From: Solibacillus sp. FSL R5-0449
Lineage (GTDB): Bacteria > Bacillota > Bacilli > Bacillales_A > Planococcaceae
DNA length: 64,000 nt
Assembly: GCF_037975215.1 (NCBI RefSeq)
Contig: NZ_CP150239.1
Span: forward strand, 596,001 to 660,000
Reading direction: 5' to 3'
Within the stretch, counting starts at the first letter, position 1; every line of letters starts with the position of its first letter. Under the pieces are notes generated by a model that did not search any database, was not told the DNA's origin, and saw only the letters and a list, made by a program, of their open reading frames with translations. Below are positions 46,672 through 54,330 of this stretch, in pieces. Position numbers and translations under genes: made by a program.

Positions 46672-47351
46672 TACAGACCAAGCCACCCTTCGATCCAAGT
46701 TAAAACAGGAAGAATGCTATATAACGCAACAAGCGATGCCAATACGATTTGAATAAGAATTAACTTAAACAGCAACGCTTTCGGGCGATCTGTCCAATTC
46801 GATAAAAATATGTATTGAATCCATACCGCAATGATTGATGCGACTGTCAGTTGATTCAGGAAGAACAATAAATATTCATGATAATAGACGTACGCCATCA
46901 TAGGTGCCAATGAAAACATCGTGAACTGTGTAGAGTATCCTGCTATTGCAAAAATTATTACCGTCACCAGTTTTTCAAGAACAATGAAAAAGATCACATA
47001 TAGCTGTATTTTTCGAATCCAGCCATAATCGATATTTGTCAGTAAATGAATTAAATATGTAATGACATAATAATGAATGATAAAAAATAAAATTCCTGCT
47101 AGAATCGCGCCGATTAATGACATCAGTCTGGCGAAACTATATAAATCCCCTTCACCATTTACAAGCAATGCAGTTAAATCCGTTGTATTCATCCCCCAGA
47201 AGTTACGGACGATAAAAAACAGTAGTGTAAAACCAAAAATAGCCAGCAAAACTTTCCGATACCCTATAAGTCTTTGATCTTCGCTACGTTCAATATTATG
47301 TATGAGTTGCGATGGGTTTGAAAGATGATGCCAAAACTTGTACTCGAACAT
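46671..47351 (-). CDS. Multi-pass membrane protein (Yip1-like), unknown function
   Basis: A 226-residue protein with about five to six hydrophobic helices and a short cytoplasmic N-terminus (FWHHLSNPSQLIHNIERSED). The layout resembles Yip1/YIP-domain-like bacterial membrane proteins, but no diagnostic motif is certain. It is the first gene of a two-gene operon with the HlyD-like adaptor, and its stop codon overlaps the next start. The pair may form an envelope assembly or export unit near the S-layer genes. That role is inferred only from location. Confidence 0.7.
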   Translation of the reverse strand: MFEYKFWHHLSNPSQLIHNIERSEDQRLIGYRKVLLAIFGFTLLFFIVRNFWGMNTTDLTALLVNGEGDLYSFARLMSLIGAILAGILFFIIHYYVITYLIHLLTNIDYGWIRKIQLYVIFFIVLEKLVTVIIFAIAGYSTQFTMFSLAPMMAYVYYHEYLLFFLNQLTVASIIAVWIQYIFLSNWTDRPKALLFKLILIQIVLASLVALYSILPVLTWIEGWLGL

Positions 47352-47865
47352 AAATTCACCTCAATATTTTTATTAACATATTCTTATTACCCTTATTTAG
47401 AGTAAATAACACATATATTAACAGTGTATTAGAAAATATAATTTTATTATAAACCTTATCGCAAATTAAGTGTAAAAAGTATGTAAATTATGAGGAATAG
47501 TCTAGGTTAAGCGAGAGAGAAGTGTGACTTTTAGTTAAGTTTGGTGGGAAAAATATGGTATTCCACTTCGAAAAATCTTCAGGACCTAACTTGCGGTTTA
47601 AACTGATATCCATTAGCGGATCAACTGCTTACCAGATTGTAGTAAAGCAATTGTTGCTCATGCAATTATCAGAAAGATAAACAAGCCTTACCAGGACCAA
47701 TATTTATATTTGTAACTTACAATAGGAAGAGCAATGAACGTAGAGAAGATTTTGGATTAGCTGAACTCTAAGTTGTCACCGTGCTAGCATACTGAAAGCT
47801 GCCCCTGTGAAAAGTCGTTGTTAGGGGAGCGACAGCCGAGGGAGTACTAATATAGAAGAATGTGA

Positions 47866-47896
47866 AGCTATCTCTAAAGTTTGAGATGGCTTTTTA
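47866..47896 (+). terminator. Orphan rho-independent terminator
   Basis: Arms AGCTATCTC / GAGATGGCT (47866-47874 and 47883-47891) with an 8-base loop and TTTTT. There is no gene upstream on this strand, so it may end a non-coding transcript from the 47500-47860 region. Confidence 0.75.
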
Positions 47897-48146
47897 TGTC
47901 TATGTAGCGAGGATTAAATTTTTGAAACGTATTAAATATGAGGTAAAGAGAAAAATTGGAGTTAAGGTGTTATTTGTGGGATTTTTATACTAATTAGGAA
48001 ATCATATAAGTGTTATTTTAAAGTTTAATGTTATAATTCTGAAAATAAAAATATTATATCTAAAAACTAATTATTACCATGTAAATAAGTTATTACCAAA
48101 TAATATTACACAAAGTACTGATAAATAAGGTATTGGTAATACTGAT

Positions 48147-48160
48147 GTTACAAGTGTAAC
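48147..48160. promoter_or_regulatory. Palindromic operator candidate upstream of the S-layer promoter
   Basis: GTTACAAGTGTAAC is a perfect inverted repeat (6+2+6) ending 21 bp before the -35 box. Further upstream, TATTACCAAATA (48091 on) and TATTGGTAATA (48131-48141) form a second inverted pair. The binding protein is unknown. Confidence 0.5.
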
Positions 48161-48181
48161 TATATCCTAACTAAAATAACG

Positions 48182-48210
48182 TTGACATTAAAATATCTTA
48201 CTAATATACT
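48182..48210 (+). promoter_or_regulatory. Consensus SigA promoter of the main S-layer gene
   Basis: The -35 TTGACA (48182-48187) is perfect, the spacer is exactly 17 bp, and the -10 is TATACT (48205-48210). The predicted leader is about 70 nt, with GGAGG at 48273-48277. Strength fits a very abundant surface protein. Confidence 0.88.
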
Positions 48211-48287
48211 TATAATTGTTATCGTAATATACGAGACAACATTTACTAAAATGATAAAAAATTGTTTTATTTGGAGGAAATCATTCT

Positions 48288-51002
48288 ATGGCTAACCAAC
48301 CTAAGAAATATACTAAATTTGTAGCAACTGCTGCTACAGCTACTCTTGTAGCATCTGCAATCGTTCCTGTAGCTTCAGCTGCTGGTTTTTCTGATGTAGC
48401 AGACACTAACTCACACGCTGTGAACATTAACGCATTAGTTGACGCTGGTATTATCCAAGGATACCCAGACGGTACATTCAAACCAAACCAAGAATTAACT
48501 CGTGGTCAAGTTGTTAAAATGTTAGGTAAATGGGTAGAAGCTCAAGGTTTCGAAATCCCAGCTGACTATGCTACTAAAGCTCGTTTCAACGACATTAAAG
48601 TAGATGCTAAAGACCAAGAATTAGTAAAATATGCTGCATTAGTAGCTGATACTGGTGTATTCAACGGTTCTAACGGCGAATTAAACGCTTCTGGCAAAAT
48701 CACTCGTGAAAACATGGCTTTAGTTTTAGACCGTGCTTTCAAAGCAATCAACGATACTACTTTAGTAGAATTAGCTGCTGAAATCGAAGACGTTAAAGTT
48801 GCTGACTTAACAACAGCTAAAGCTGAAGCTCGCGAAGCTATCCAAGCTTTACGTGACCTAGGTATTACTGTAGTTGAAAACTTCAACCCTAAAAACACAG
48901 TAACTCGTGGTCAATTCGCTTCATTCTTAAACAAAACAATCAACACTGATGCAGTTGTTGAATTAACTGTTAAAGAAGCGGTAGCAGTAGATGCTAACAC
49001 TTTAAACGTTACTTTATCTGATGATTCTACTCATGTAGTAGCATTAGAAAAAGCTTTAGAAGCTAACGAAGCAACTAAAGTAACTTTCACAATCGACGGT
49101 AAAGAATATACTGCTACAGTAACTTTCAAAGTTGAAGCCCCAAAAGTAATGTCAGTTAACATCGTTGACGGCGTAACTGTTGAAGTAAAATTCAGTGAAG
49201 CAGTATTAAAATCAGATATTAACAACAAAGTATCAATTCAAGGTACAACTTTAGATACAGCTACATTATCTGAAGACGGCAAAACTTTAACTTTAAACTC
49301 TGCAACTGCAATCAACGTTAAAGATGCTGCAGTAGTAGTAGAACCAATCCGTACTGCTAAAGATCGTTTAGTGAAAACTGCTAAGTATGTTTCTGTAGTA
49401 ACTTACAAAGACGAAGTTGCTCCAACAATCGCTTCAGTAAAAGCTACAACTAAAGGTAAAGCTACTGATACAGTAGTAGTTACATTATCTGAAAAAGCAT
49501 CAATTGGTTCTGCAAAAATTAACGGTGTAGATGTTGCATCTGGAAAAATTACAGTTGACGGTAAAACTGTTACTTTAGAAGGTGTTACTGTTGAAGCTGG
49601 TAAATCTCACACTGTTGAGTTATTCAACGTTGTAGATACAGCTGGTAACAAAACAGTTAAAGCTTCAAAAGCATTTGAAGTAACTGTAGACACTGTTGCA
49701 CCAACAGCTACAATCGAAGCAGCTGGCGACAACACAATTTTAGTAACTTTCGATAAATCAATGAATGTTGATTCTGTTAAAAATGCTTTAGTTAACGGTA
49801 TTGTGAAAGATGAATTATTAGGTGCTGTAACAAGCGATACTGCAACTGTTGTTGAAAAATCTGACAACAAACAATTCTTAGTTGAATTAAAAGACAACAC
49901 AATCTTTGCTAACAAAGATTCACGTACTTTCACTGTAGTATTAGGCGGTACAATGACTGACGCTTTAGGTAACAAATTTGCTGCTACTACAAAATCTGTA
50001 ACATTAACAAAAGACGCTGTTAAACCAGTAGCTACTGGCTATGACATCATTGTTGATGAAGATGGTAAAGTAGAAGAAATCGTTGTAGAATTCAACGAAG
50101 CATTAGCTGAAAAATCTGGCATTAACTTCGGTTCAGTAGCAACTGTAGTAAACGCTGAAGGTAAAGTTGACTCTACATTAGATACTTTGACTGGTTCAGT
50201 GGAAAAAGGTTCTAAGAAAGTATCATTCAAGTTTGGTACTCCTGTATTAGTAGAAGGTAAATTAGCTGTAACATTCAACAAAGAGTTAGTTACAGACTTA
50301 GCATTAGCTGCAAATAAATCAGATGCATTCAATATGACATTTGATTTCGGTACTGCTAAAACTTCTACTGAGTTCGAAATGGCTGCAGGTGCATTCGATA
50401 CAACAACTGCTGACACAATCGTAGTTACTTTCCCAGAAGCAGTAAAAGGTGGCGCAGTAGCAGGTTCTGCAACTGATTTAGCTAACTACACTTTAGACGG
50501 TAAAACTTTAACTGGTGCGACTATTACTATCTCTGCTGATAACAAAGTAGCAACAATTAAATTAGCTGAAGGTACAATTACTGCTGATAACAGCTCAGCT
50601 GTAATGAAAGTATCTAACGTTCAAAACTTAGCTGGTACAAAAACAGTTAAAGCTTATGAGCAAACAATCGCTGTTCAAGATACAAAAGCTCCAGAATTAA
50701 CTTCTGCTGTAATTGTTGATAACGAAACTATCGAATTAACTTATAATGAAGCAGTTGAAGTTAACGGTACATTTGCTTCTGACTTCTCATTAATCGTTGA
50801 TGGTCAAGTATCTTCAAAAACTTTAGCTTCTGCAACTCCAGTAGCTGGTAAAGATAACACATTACGTGTAACTCTATCTGCACCAATCAACTTCTCATTA
50901 GTAGATACTGTAGCTGTAAAAGTTATCGATAACGCATCTGTAACTGATAAAGGCGCACGTGCTAACGCTCAAAAATTAAACATCGAAGTAACAGCTAAAT
51001 AA
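48288..51002 (+). CDS. Main S-layer protein (SLH type)
   Basis: A 904-residue exported protein with a signal peptide cleaving near ASA-AG (31). Three SLH domains (~33-85, 93-150, 155-215) hold the layer to wall polymer. About 680 residues of Ig-like and Big-type beta domains follow, with repeated patterns such as VTFSEA, KVATIKLAEG and DTVAVKV. It has no cysteine visible and a low pI composition. Codon use is extremely biased (TTA for Leu, GCT/GCA for Ala, AAC, CGT), unlike its neighbours, indicating very high expression. The strong promoter and terminator form a single-gene unit. I infer that this is the lattice-forming S-layer protein and the next two genes are minor or alternative versions. 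Confidence 0.9.
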   Translation: MANQPKKYTKFVATAATATLVASAIVPVASAAGFSDVADTNSHAVNINALVDAGIIQGYPDGTFKPNQELTRGQVVKMLGKWVEAQGFEIPADYATKARFNDIKVDAKDQELVKYAALVADTGVFNGSNGELNASGKITRENMALVLDRAFKAINDTTLVELAAEIEDVKVADLTTAKAEAREAIQALRDLGITVVENFNPKNTVTRGQFASFLNKTINTDAVVELTVKEAVAVDANTLNVTLSDDSTHVVALEKALEANEATKVTFTIDGKEYTATVTFKVEAPKVMSVNIVDGVTVEVKFSEAVLKSDINNKVSIQGTTLDTATLSEDGKTLTLNSATAINVKDAAVVVEPIRTAKDRLVKTAKYVSVVTYKDEVAPTIASVKATTKGKATDTVVVTLSEKASIGSAKINGVDVASGKITVDGKTVTLEGVTVEAGKSHTVELFNVVDTAGNKTVKASKAFEVTVDTVAPTATIEAAGDNTILVTFDKSMNVDSVKNALVNGIVKDELLGAVTSDTATVVEKSDNKQFLVELKDNTIFANKDSRTFTVVLGGTMTDALGNKFAATTKSVTLTKDAVKPVATGYDIIVDEDGKVEEIVVEFNEALAEKSGINFGSVATVVNAEGKVDSTLDTLTGSVEKGSKKVSFKFGTPVLVEGKLAVTFNKELVTDLALAANKSDAFNMTFDFGTAKTSTEFEMAAGAFDTTTADTIVVTFPEAVKGGAVAGSATDLANYTLDGKTLTGATITISADNKVATIKLAEGTITADNSSAVMKVSNVQNLAGTKTVKAYEQTIAVQDTKAPELTSAVIVDNETIELTYNEAVEVNGTFASDFSLIVDGQVSSKTLASATPVAGKDNTLRVTLSAPINFSLVDTVAVKVIDNASVTDKGARANAQKLNIEVTAK

Positions 51003-51021
51003 TAGTAGTAATTTCGATTTT

Positions 51022-51054
51022 AGCTCCCTCTATTTAATAGAGGGAGCTTTTTTG
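51022..51054 (+). terminator. Strong terminator after the main S-layer gene
   Basis: Perfect 11-bp stem AGCTCCCTCTA / TAGAGGGAGCT (51022-51032 and 51038-51048) with a 5-base loop and six or more T. Confidence 0.95.
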
Positions 51055-51113
51055 TATGAAAATTTGTAAATTTACATAGAATTCTATACAATATTTACTA
51101 TGGAGGGATTTTT

Positions 51114-51362
51114 ATGCAATTCTTTAGTCAATTGAAAATAAATGGACTTCTTTTAGATGTTCAAGGCTATTTTCAAACGAAAATGAATATCCTGGAAGTT
51201 CATTGTATGGAAGTTATATCGCTGTTTAGAAATTGGAGATATGAAGAGATAATAGTTGAGGAATTAGCTTTTATCGATAAAGAACAAACTATTTATTTAG
51301 ATAGCGTAAATCTAGTAATCTCCGAAGTTAGTCATAATCAAATAAAGTTTCTACATATATAA
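51114..51362 (+). CDS. Small unrecognised protein between S-layer genes
   Basis: An 82-residue protein with no signal peptide or membrane helix. It starts MQFFSQLKINGLLLDVQGYF and ends with a beta-rich, hydrophobic stretch. GGAGGG lies 6 bases before the ATG, an excellent ribosome site, and the coding frame runs to 16 bp before the TTG/GGAGG of the next S-layer gene. This supports a real gene, co-transcribed with that paralogue. No family was recognised. Confidence 0.6.
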   Translation: MQFFSQLKINGLLLDVQGYFQTKMNILEVHCMEVISLFRNWRYEEIIVEELAFIDKEQTIYLDSVNLVISEVSHNQIKFLHI

Positions 51363-51392
51363 ATAAGAGAATTAAAATTGGAGGCGTTACAT

Positions 51393-54167
51393 ATGAAAAA
51401 GCATTCTAAGTTTCTAGCATCTGCATCAGCAGCTGTTCTAGCAGCAACGGCAATCGTTCCTGTAGCTAGTGCGGCATCGTTTTCGGATATTAAAGGCAGT
51501 GGTCATGAGAACGCGATTACTATATTATCTGAGCAAGGCATTATCGGGGGGTATCCCGATGGAACATTTAAACCAAATCAAAATTTGACACGTTCAGATG
51601 TTGTAAAACTATTAGGGAAATATTTAGTTTCATTGGGACATGAAGTACCGGAAGATTATAAAACGAAAATGCGTTTCACAGATTTAACTGCCAAATCTCA
51701 GGACGAGTTATTGCAGTATGCGGCATTAGTGAAGGATGTTGGAGTATTCCAAGGAAGTAATGGTGCTTTAATGCACCGTGATCAGTTACGCCGTGACCAA
51801 ATGGCAACGGTTTTAGTACGTGCATTTAAAGTAATCAATGAATATGATTATGTAGAAGCGATGAAAGAAACTGAATATAAATCAAACATTAGTGACTTAA
51901 ACCGCACAACTGTAGAACATCAGGAGTCAATTGAAACACTGGCTTACTATGCAGTAACAAAGCAAAAGACATTCAATCCGAAAGATCCGACAAAGCGCGG
52001 TCAGTTCGCTACTTTCCTTTATAATATGCTACAAATTGAAGTGCCGACGCCTGAACCCGAAAAACCAGTTTTAACAGTTAAAACAGTAGAAGTACAGGCT
52101 GCAGACAAATTGCGTGTAACGCTTTCTGATGATAAGGCTTATATTGTGACATTAAAAACACCTTTAGTGGAGAATGTTGAAACTGAAGTTACTTTTGAAG
52201 TTGGGGAACAGACGTTCACAACAAAAGTGAAATTCGAAGTGCCGGATCTGAAGGTATCTTCTGTTACAAATCCCAATGGGGGTCAAGTTGCAATCACATT
52301 CAATCAGCCTGTAAAGCTGGGAACTGAGTTAAATACTGCAGCCATTAATAAATTGGTGGCGGTTACGGGTGTCGATCGTCTTGGACAAGTACAATTGTCA
52401 AAAGGACAGTTAAGTGAAGATAAACGCACATTGACGGTGACTATTAATGCAACAGCTGGACTTGAAGGACGCTACCGTGTTGTTGTGGATGGCATTGAAT
52501 CAGCAACATCAAAAAAGCTTATTAAATATGATGATATCGCAACTTTCTTACCTGATAAGACATCTCCGGGCGTATTAAAGGTAGAAAATGTATCGGCTAC
52601 TAAAGTAAAAGTGATTTTTACAGAACCAGTTACAAATCCGATTGGGGTTACGCAATTTAAATTAGCAAATGGTACCGTTGTATCAGGTATTCAAGGAACA
52701 ATTGAAAAAAACGCAACAGAAGTTATTTATGATCTATCGGCTGCTACTGCTAAAGGGCAGATTTTAGCACCAGGCACAGCGATTACGGTCACATTTGGAA
52801 CACTTATTGATATTTCAAATAACTTATCTTCACCAAATCCTTTAACTACGTATATTACAAAAGGGGATAAGGATGGGGTTGTACCAACATTAACGAATGT
52901 TACACAATTAGGAGCTAAAAAATTTAAGTTAACATTCTCTGAAGAAGTACGTACAATCGTACCGGCAGATATCACAATCGCTCAAAATACGTATTCACCG
53001 GGAATTACTAGTATTATAAAAGATAAAGATGATGTCAATTCCTATATTGTTACGACAAGTGGTTCATTAAACGGCTATACAACAATTTCAACGACACCTG
53101 GAAAATATATTACTGATGTTTCTGGAGAAGTAAACGTATTCTCAACAGCTTACAACTTTGTTGCTGATACAACAATCCCGTCTGTTGTCAGTACGAATGT
53201 TGTAAAAGATAAAGGAATTGAATATTTAGAATTTACATTTGACCGCAATGTAGAAACAGCAGCCTTTGCGCAAGTGACACTAACGGGCAGCTATATTTTA
53301 AACGGATACACGTATCCATTAAAGGATTCTTTAGTAGGGCAGCTTGAAAAATCAGCAACGAATGACAAAACAATCCGTGTTCGTCTAAGTACATTAACTG
53401 GGCTGACAGCAAATTCCGGCTACACATATTCAGTTGGCGCTACATTTACAGGGGTAACGAGTGAATATGGGCAAGCGGTAAACCCGGCCTACCAAGTGAA
53501 TTTTGTGCGTGGTTCGGATTTTGCGCAAAATGAGGAAAAGCTTTCTGTATTAAGTGTGGAAACGTCATATAATGCAAGACAAGGTACAGTAATTGATAAT
53601 AAAACAATTGTTATAACGTTCTCGACATATGTAGATGGTGTTACGGCATCAAACCTGCAAAACTATGTATTGGACGGTATGACAATCCAGCGTGCTGTAG
53701 TAAATCATAATGAACCTCATAAAGTTTATTTAACGGTCAAAGAAGGGGATATTGCTTACCCACGAGGAACAAATTTGACAATCAGTAATCTACGGGCGTT
53801 AAATTCAATTGTAACGATGGAACCAAAAACAGAATTGGTTTATTTAAATGAAAATGTCGCACCGCAATATGTGTATCATAATATTACTGGTACTGATACG
53901 ATCATCCTTTCATTTAATGAGTCTGTTAAAAATGCTTTAAATCATTCGTTTGAAGTAAAAGTGGGCGATTTAGCTGTGCCGATTTCACAAATTTATTCAA
54001 CTGGTACAAATAATGAACAAGTTGCAATTCGATTAGCTCAACCGTTAAAATCAAACCAAGTTGTCACTGTTTCACAAACTGCGACTTCGACAGTTAGTGA
54101 TCTAGCAAATAATAAACTTGTTTTCTCACCACTTCAGTTTACTGTTCCTACGAATATCAATTACTAA
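51393..54167 (+). CDS. S-layer paralogue 2 (SLH protein)
   Basis: A 924-residue exported protein. Signal peptide to ~28 (VPVASAASFSD), three SLH domains (~28-215; GGYPDGTFKPNQNLTRSDVV), then Ig-like/Big_5-type domains (KVIFTEPV, KLTFSEEV, EFTFDRNV, ITFSTYVDG, ILSFNESV) that share one beta-sandwich pattern. Residue-level likeness to the 54331 protein is high in the SLH part (KTKMRFTDL, DELLQYAALVKD). Codon use is less biased than in the main S-layer gene, so expression is probably lower. ATG 51393 is the start, since the in-frame TTG at 51378 overlaps the GGAGG site. Confidence 0.9.
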   Translation: MKKHSKFLASASAAVLAATAIVPVASAASFSDIKGSGHENAITILSEQGIIGGYPDGTFKPNQNLTRSDVVKLLGKYLVSLGHEVPEDYKTKMRFTDLTAKSQDELLQYAALVKDVGVFQGSNGALMHRDQLRRDQMATVLVRAFKVINEYDYVEAMKETEYKSNISDLNRTTVEHQESIETLAYYAVTKQKTFNPKDPTKRGQFATFLYNMLQIEVPTPEPEKPVLTVKTVEVQAADKLRVTLSDDKAYIVTLKTPLVENVETEVTFEVGEQTFTTKVKFEVPDLKVSSVTNPNGGQVAITFNQPVKLGTELNTAAINKLVAVTGVDRLGQVQLSKGQLSEDKRTLTVTINATAGLEGRYRVVVDGIESATSKKLIKYDDIATFLPDKTSPGVLKVENVSATKVKVIFTEPVTNPIGVTQFKLANGTVVSGIQGTIEKNATEVIYDLSAATAKGQILAPGTAITVTFGTLIDISNNLSSPNPLTTYITKGDKDGVVPTLTNVTQLGAKKFKLTFSEEVRTIVPADITIAQNTYSPGITSIIKDKDDVNSYIVTTSGSLNGYTTISTTPGKYITDVSGEVNVFSTAYNFVADTTIPSVVSTNVVKDKGIEYLEFTFDRNVETAAFAQVTLTGSYILNGYTYPLKDSLVGQLEKSATNDKTIRVRLSTLTGLTANSGYTYSVGATFTGVTSEYGQAVNPAYQVNFVRGSDFAQNEEKLSVLSVETSYNARQGTVIDNKTIVITFSTYVDGVTASNLQNYVLDGMTIQRAVVNHNEPHKVYLTVKEGDIAYPRGTNLTISNLRALNSIVTMEPKTELVYLNENVAPQYVYHNITGTDTIILSFNESVKNALNHSFEVKVGDLAVPISQIYSTGTNNEQVAIRLAQPLKSNQVVTVSQTATSTVSDLANNKLVFSPLQFTVPTNINY

Positions 54168-54174
54168 TAATTGG

Positions 54175-54205
54175 AGCATATCTATTTCGATAGATATGCT
54201 TTTTT
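54175..54205 (+). terminator. Terminator with TTCG loop after S-layer paralogue 2
   Basis: Perfect 11-bp stem AGCATATCTAT / ATAGATATGCT around a TTCG tetraloop, then TTTTT. It lies 8 bp after the stop. Confidence 0.93.
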
Positions 54206-54330
54206 ATGTTTTTATAATACTTTATAGTCATTTTCTCTAAAATATGTTTATATTCAGATAATTAGTGGAAATGCATAGGTTGTAGGTATGGGAATTACTA
54301 AATGTTTTACAAACTAGGAGGTTAATAAAG

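Larger units (their letters stand above)
47352..48287. other. 936-bp non-coding region upstream of the main S-layer gene
   Basis: No credible gene is seen in any frame; stops are dense. From 47700 to 47850 the GC content is higher than in the flanks. There is an RNA-like block with GTGAAAA, then AGGGGAGCGACAGCCGAGG, that ends at the terminator 47866-47896. This could be a small RNA, a decayed riboswitch or the end of a lost element. From 48060 on lie inverted and direct ATTACCA-type repeats, a 14-bp palindrome and the S-layer promoter. Confidence 0.6.

Noticed and set aside
47570-47860. Insertion sequence remnant
   Set aside because: No transposase fragment could be read in any frame and no clear terminal repeats or target duplication were found. 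It remains only an alternative to a non-coding RNA.
47886-47996. A short lysine-rich open frame after the orphan terminator
   Set aside because: Its start lies inside the terminator hairpin and it has no ribosome site.
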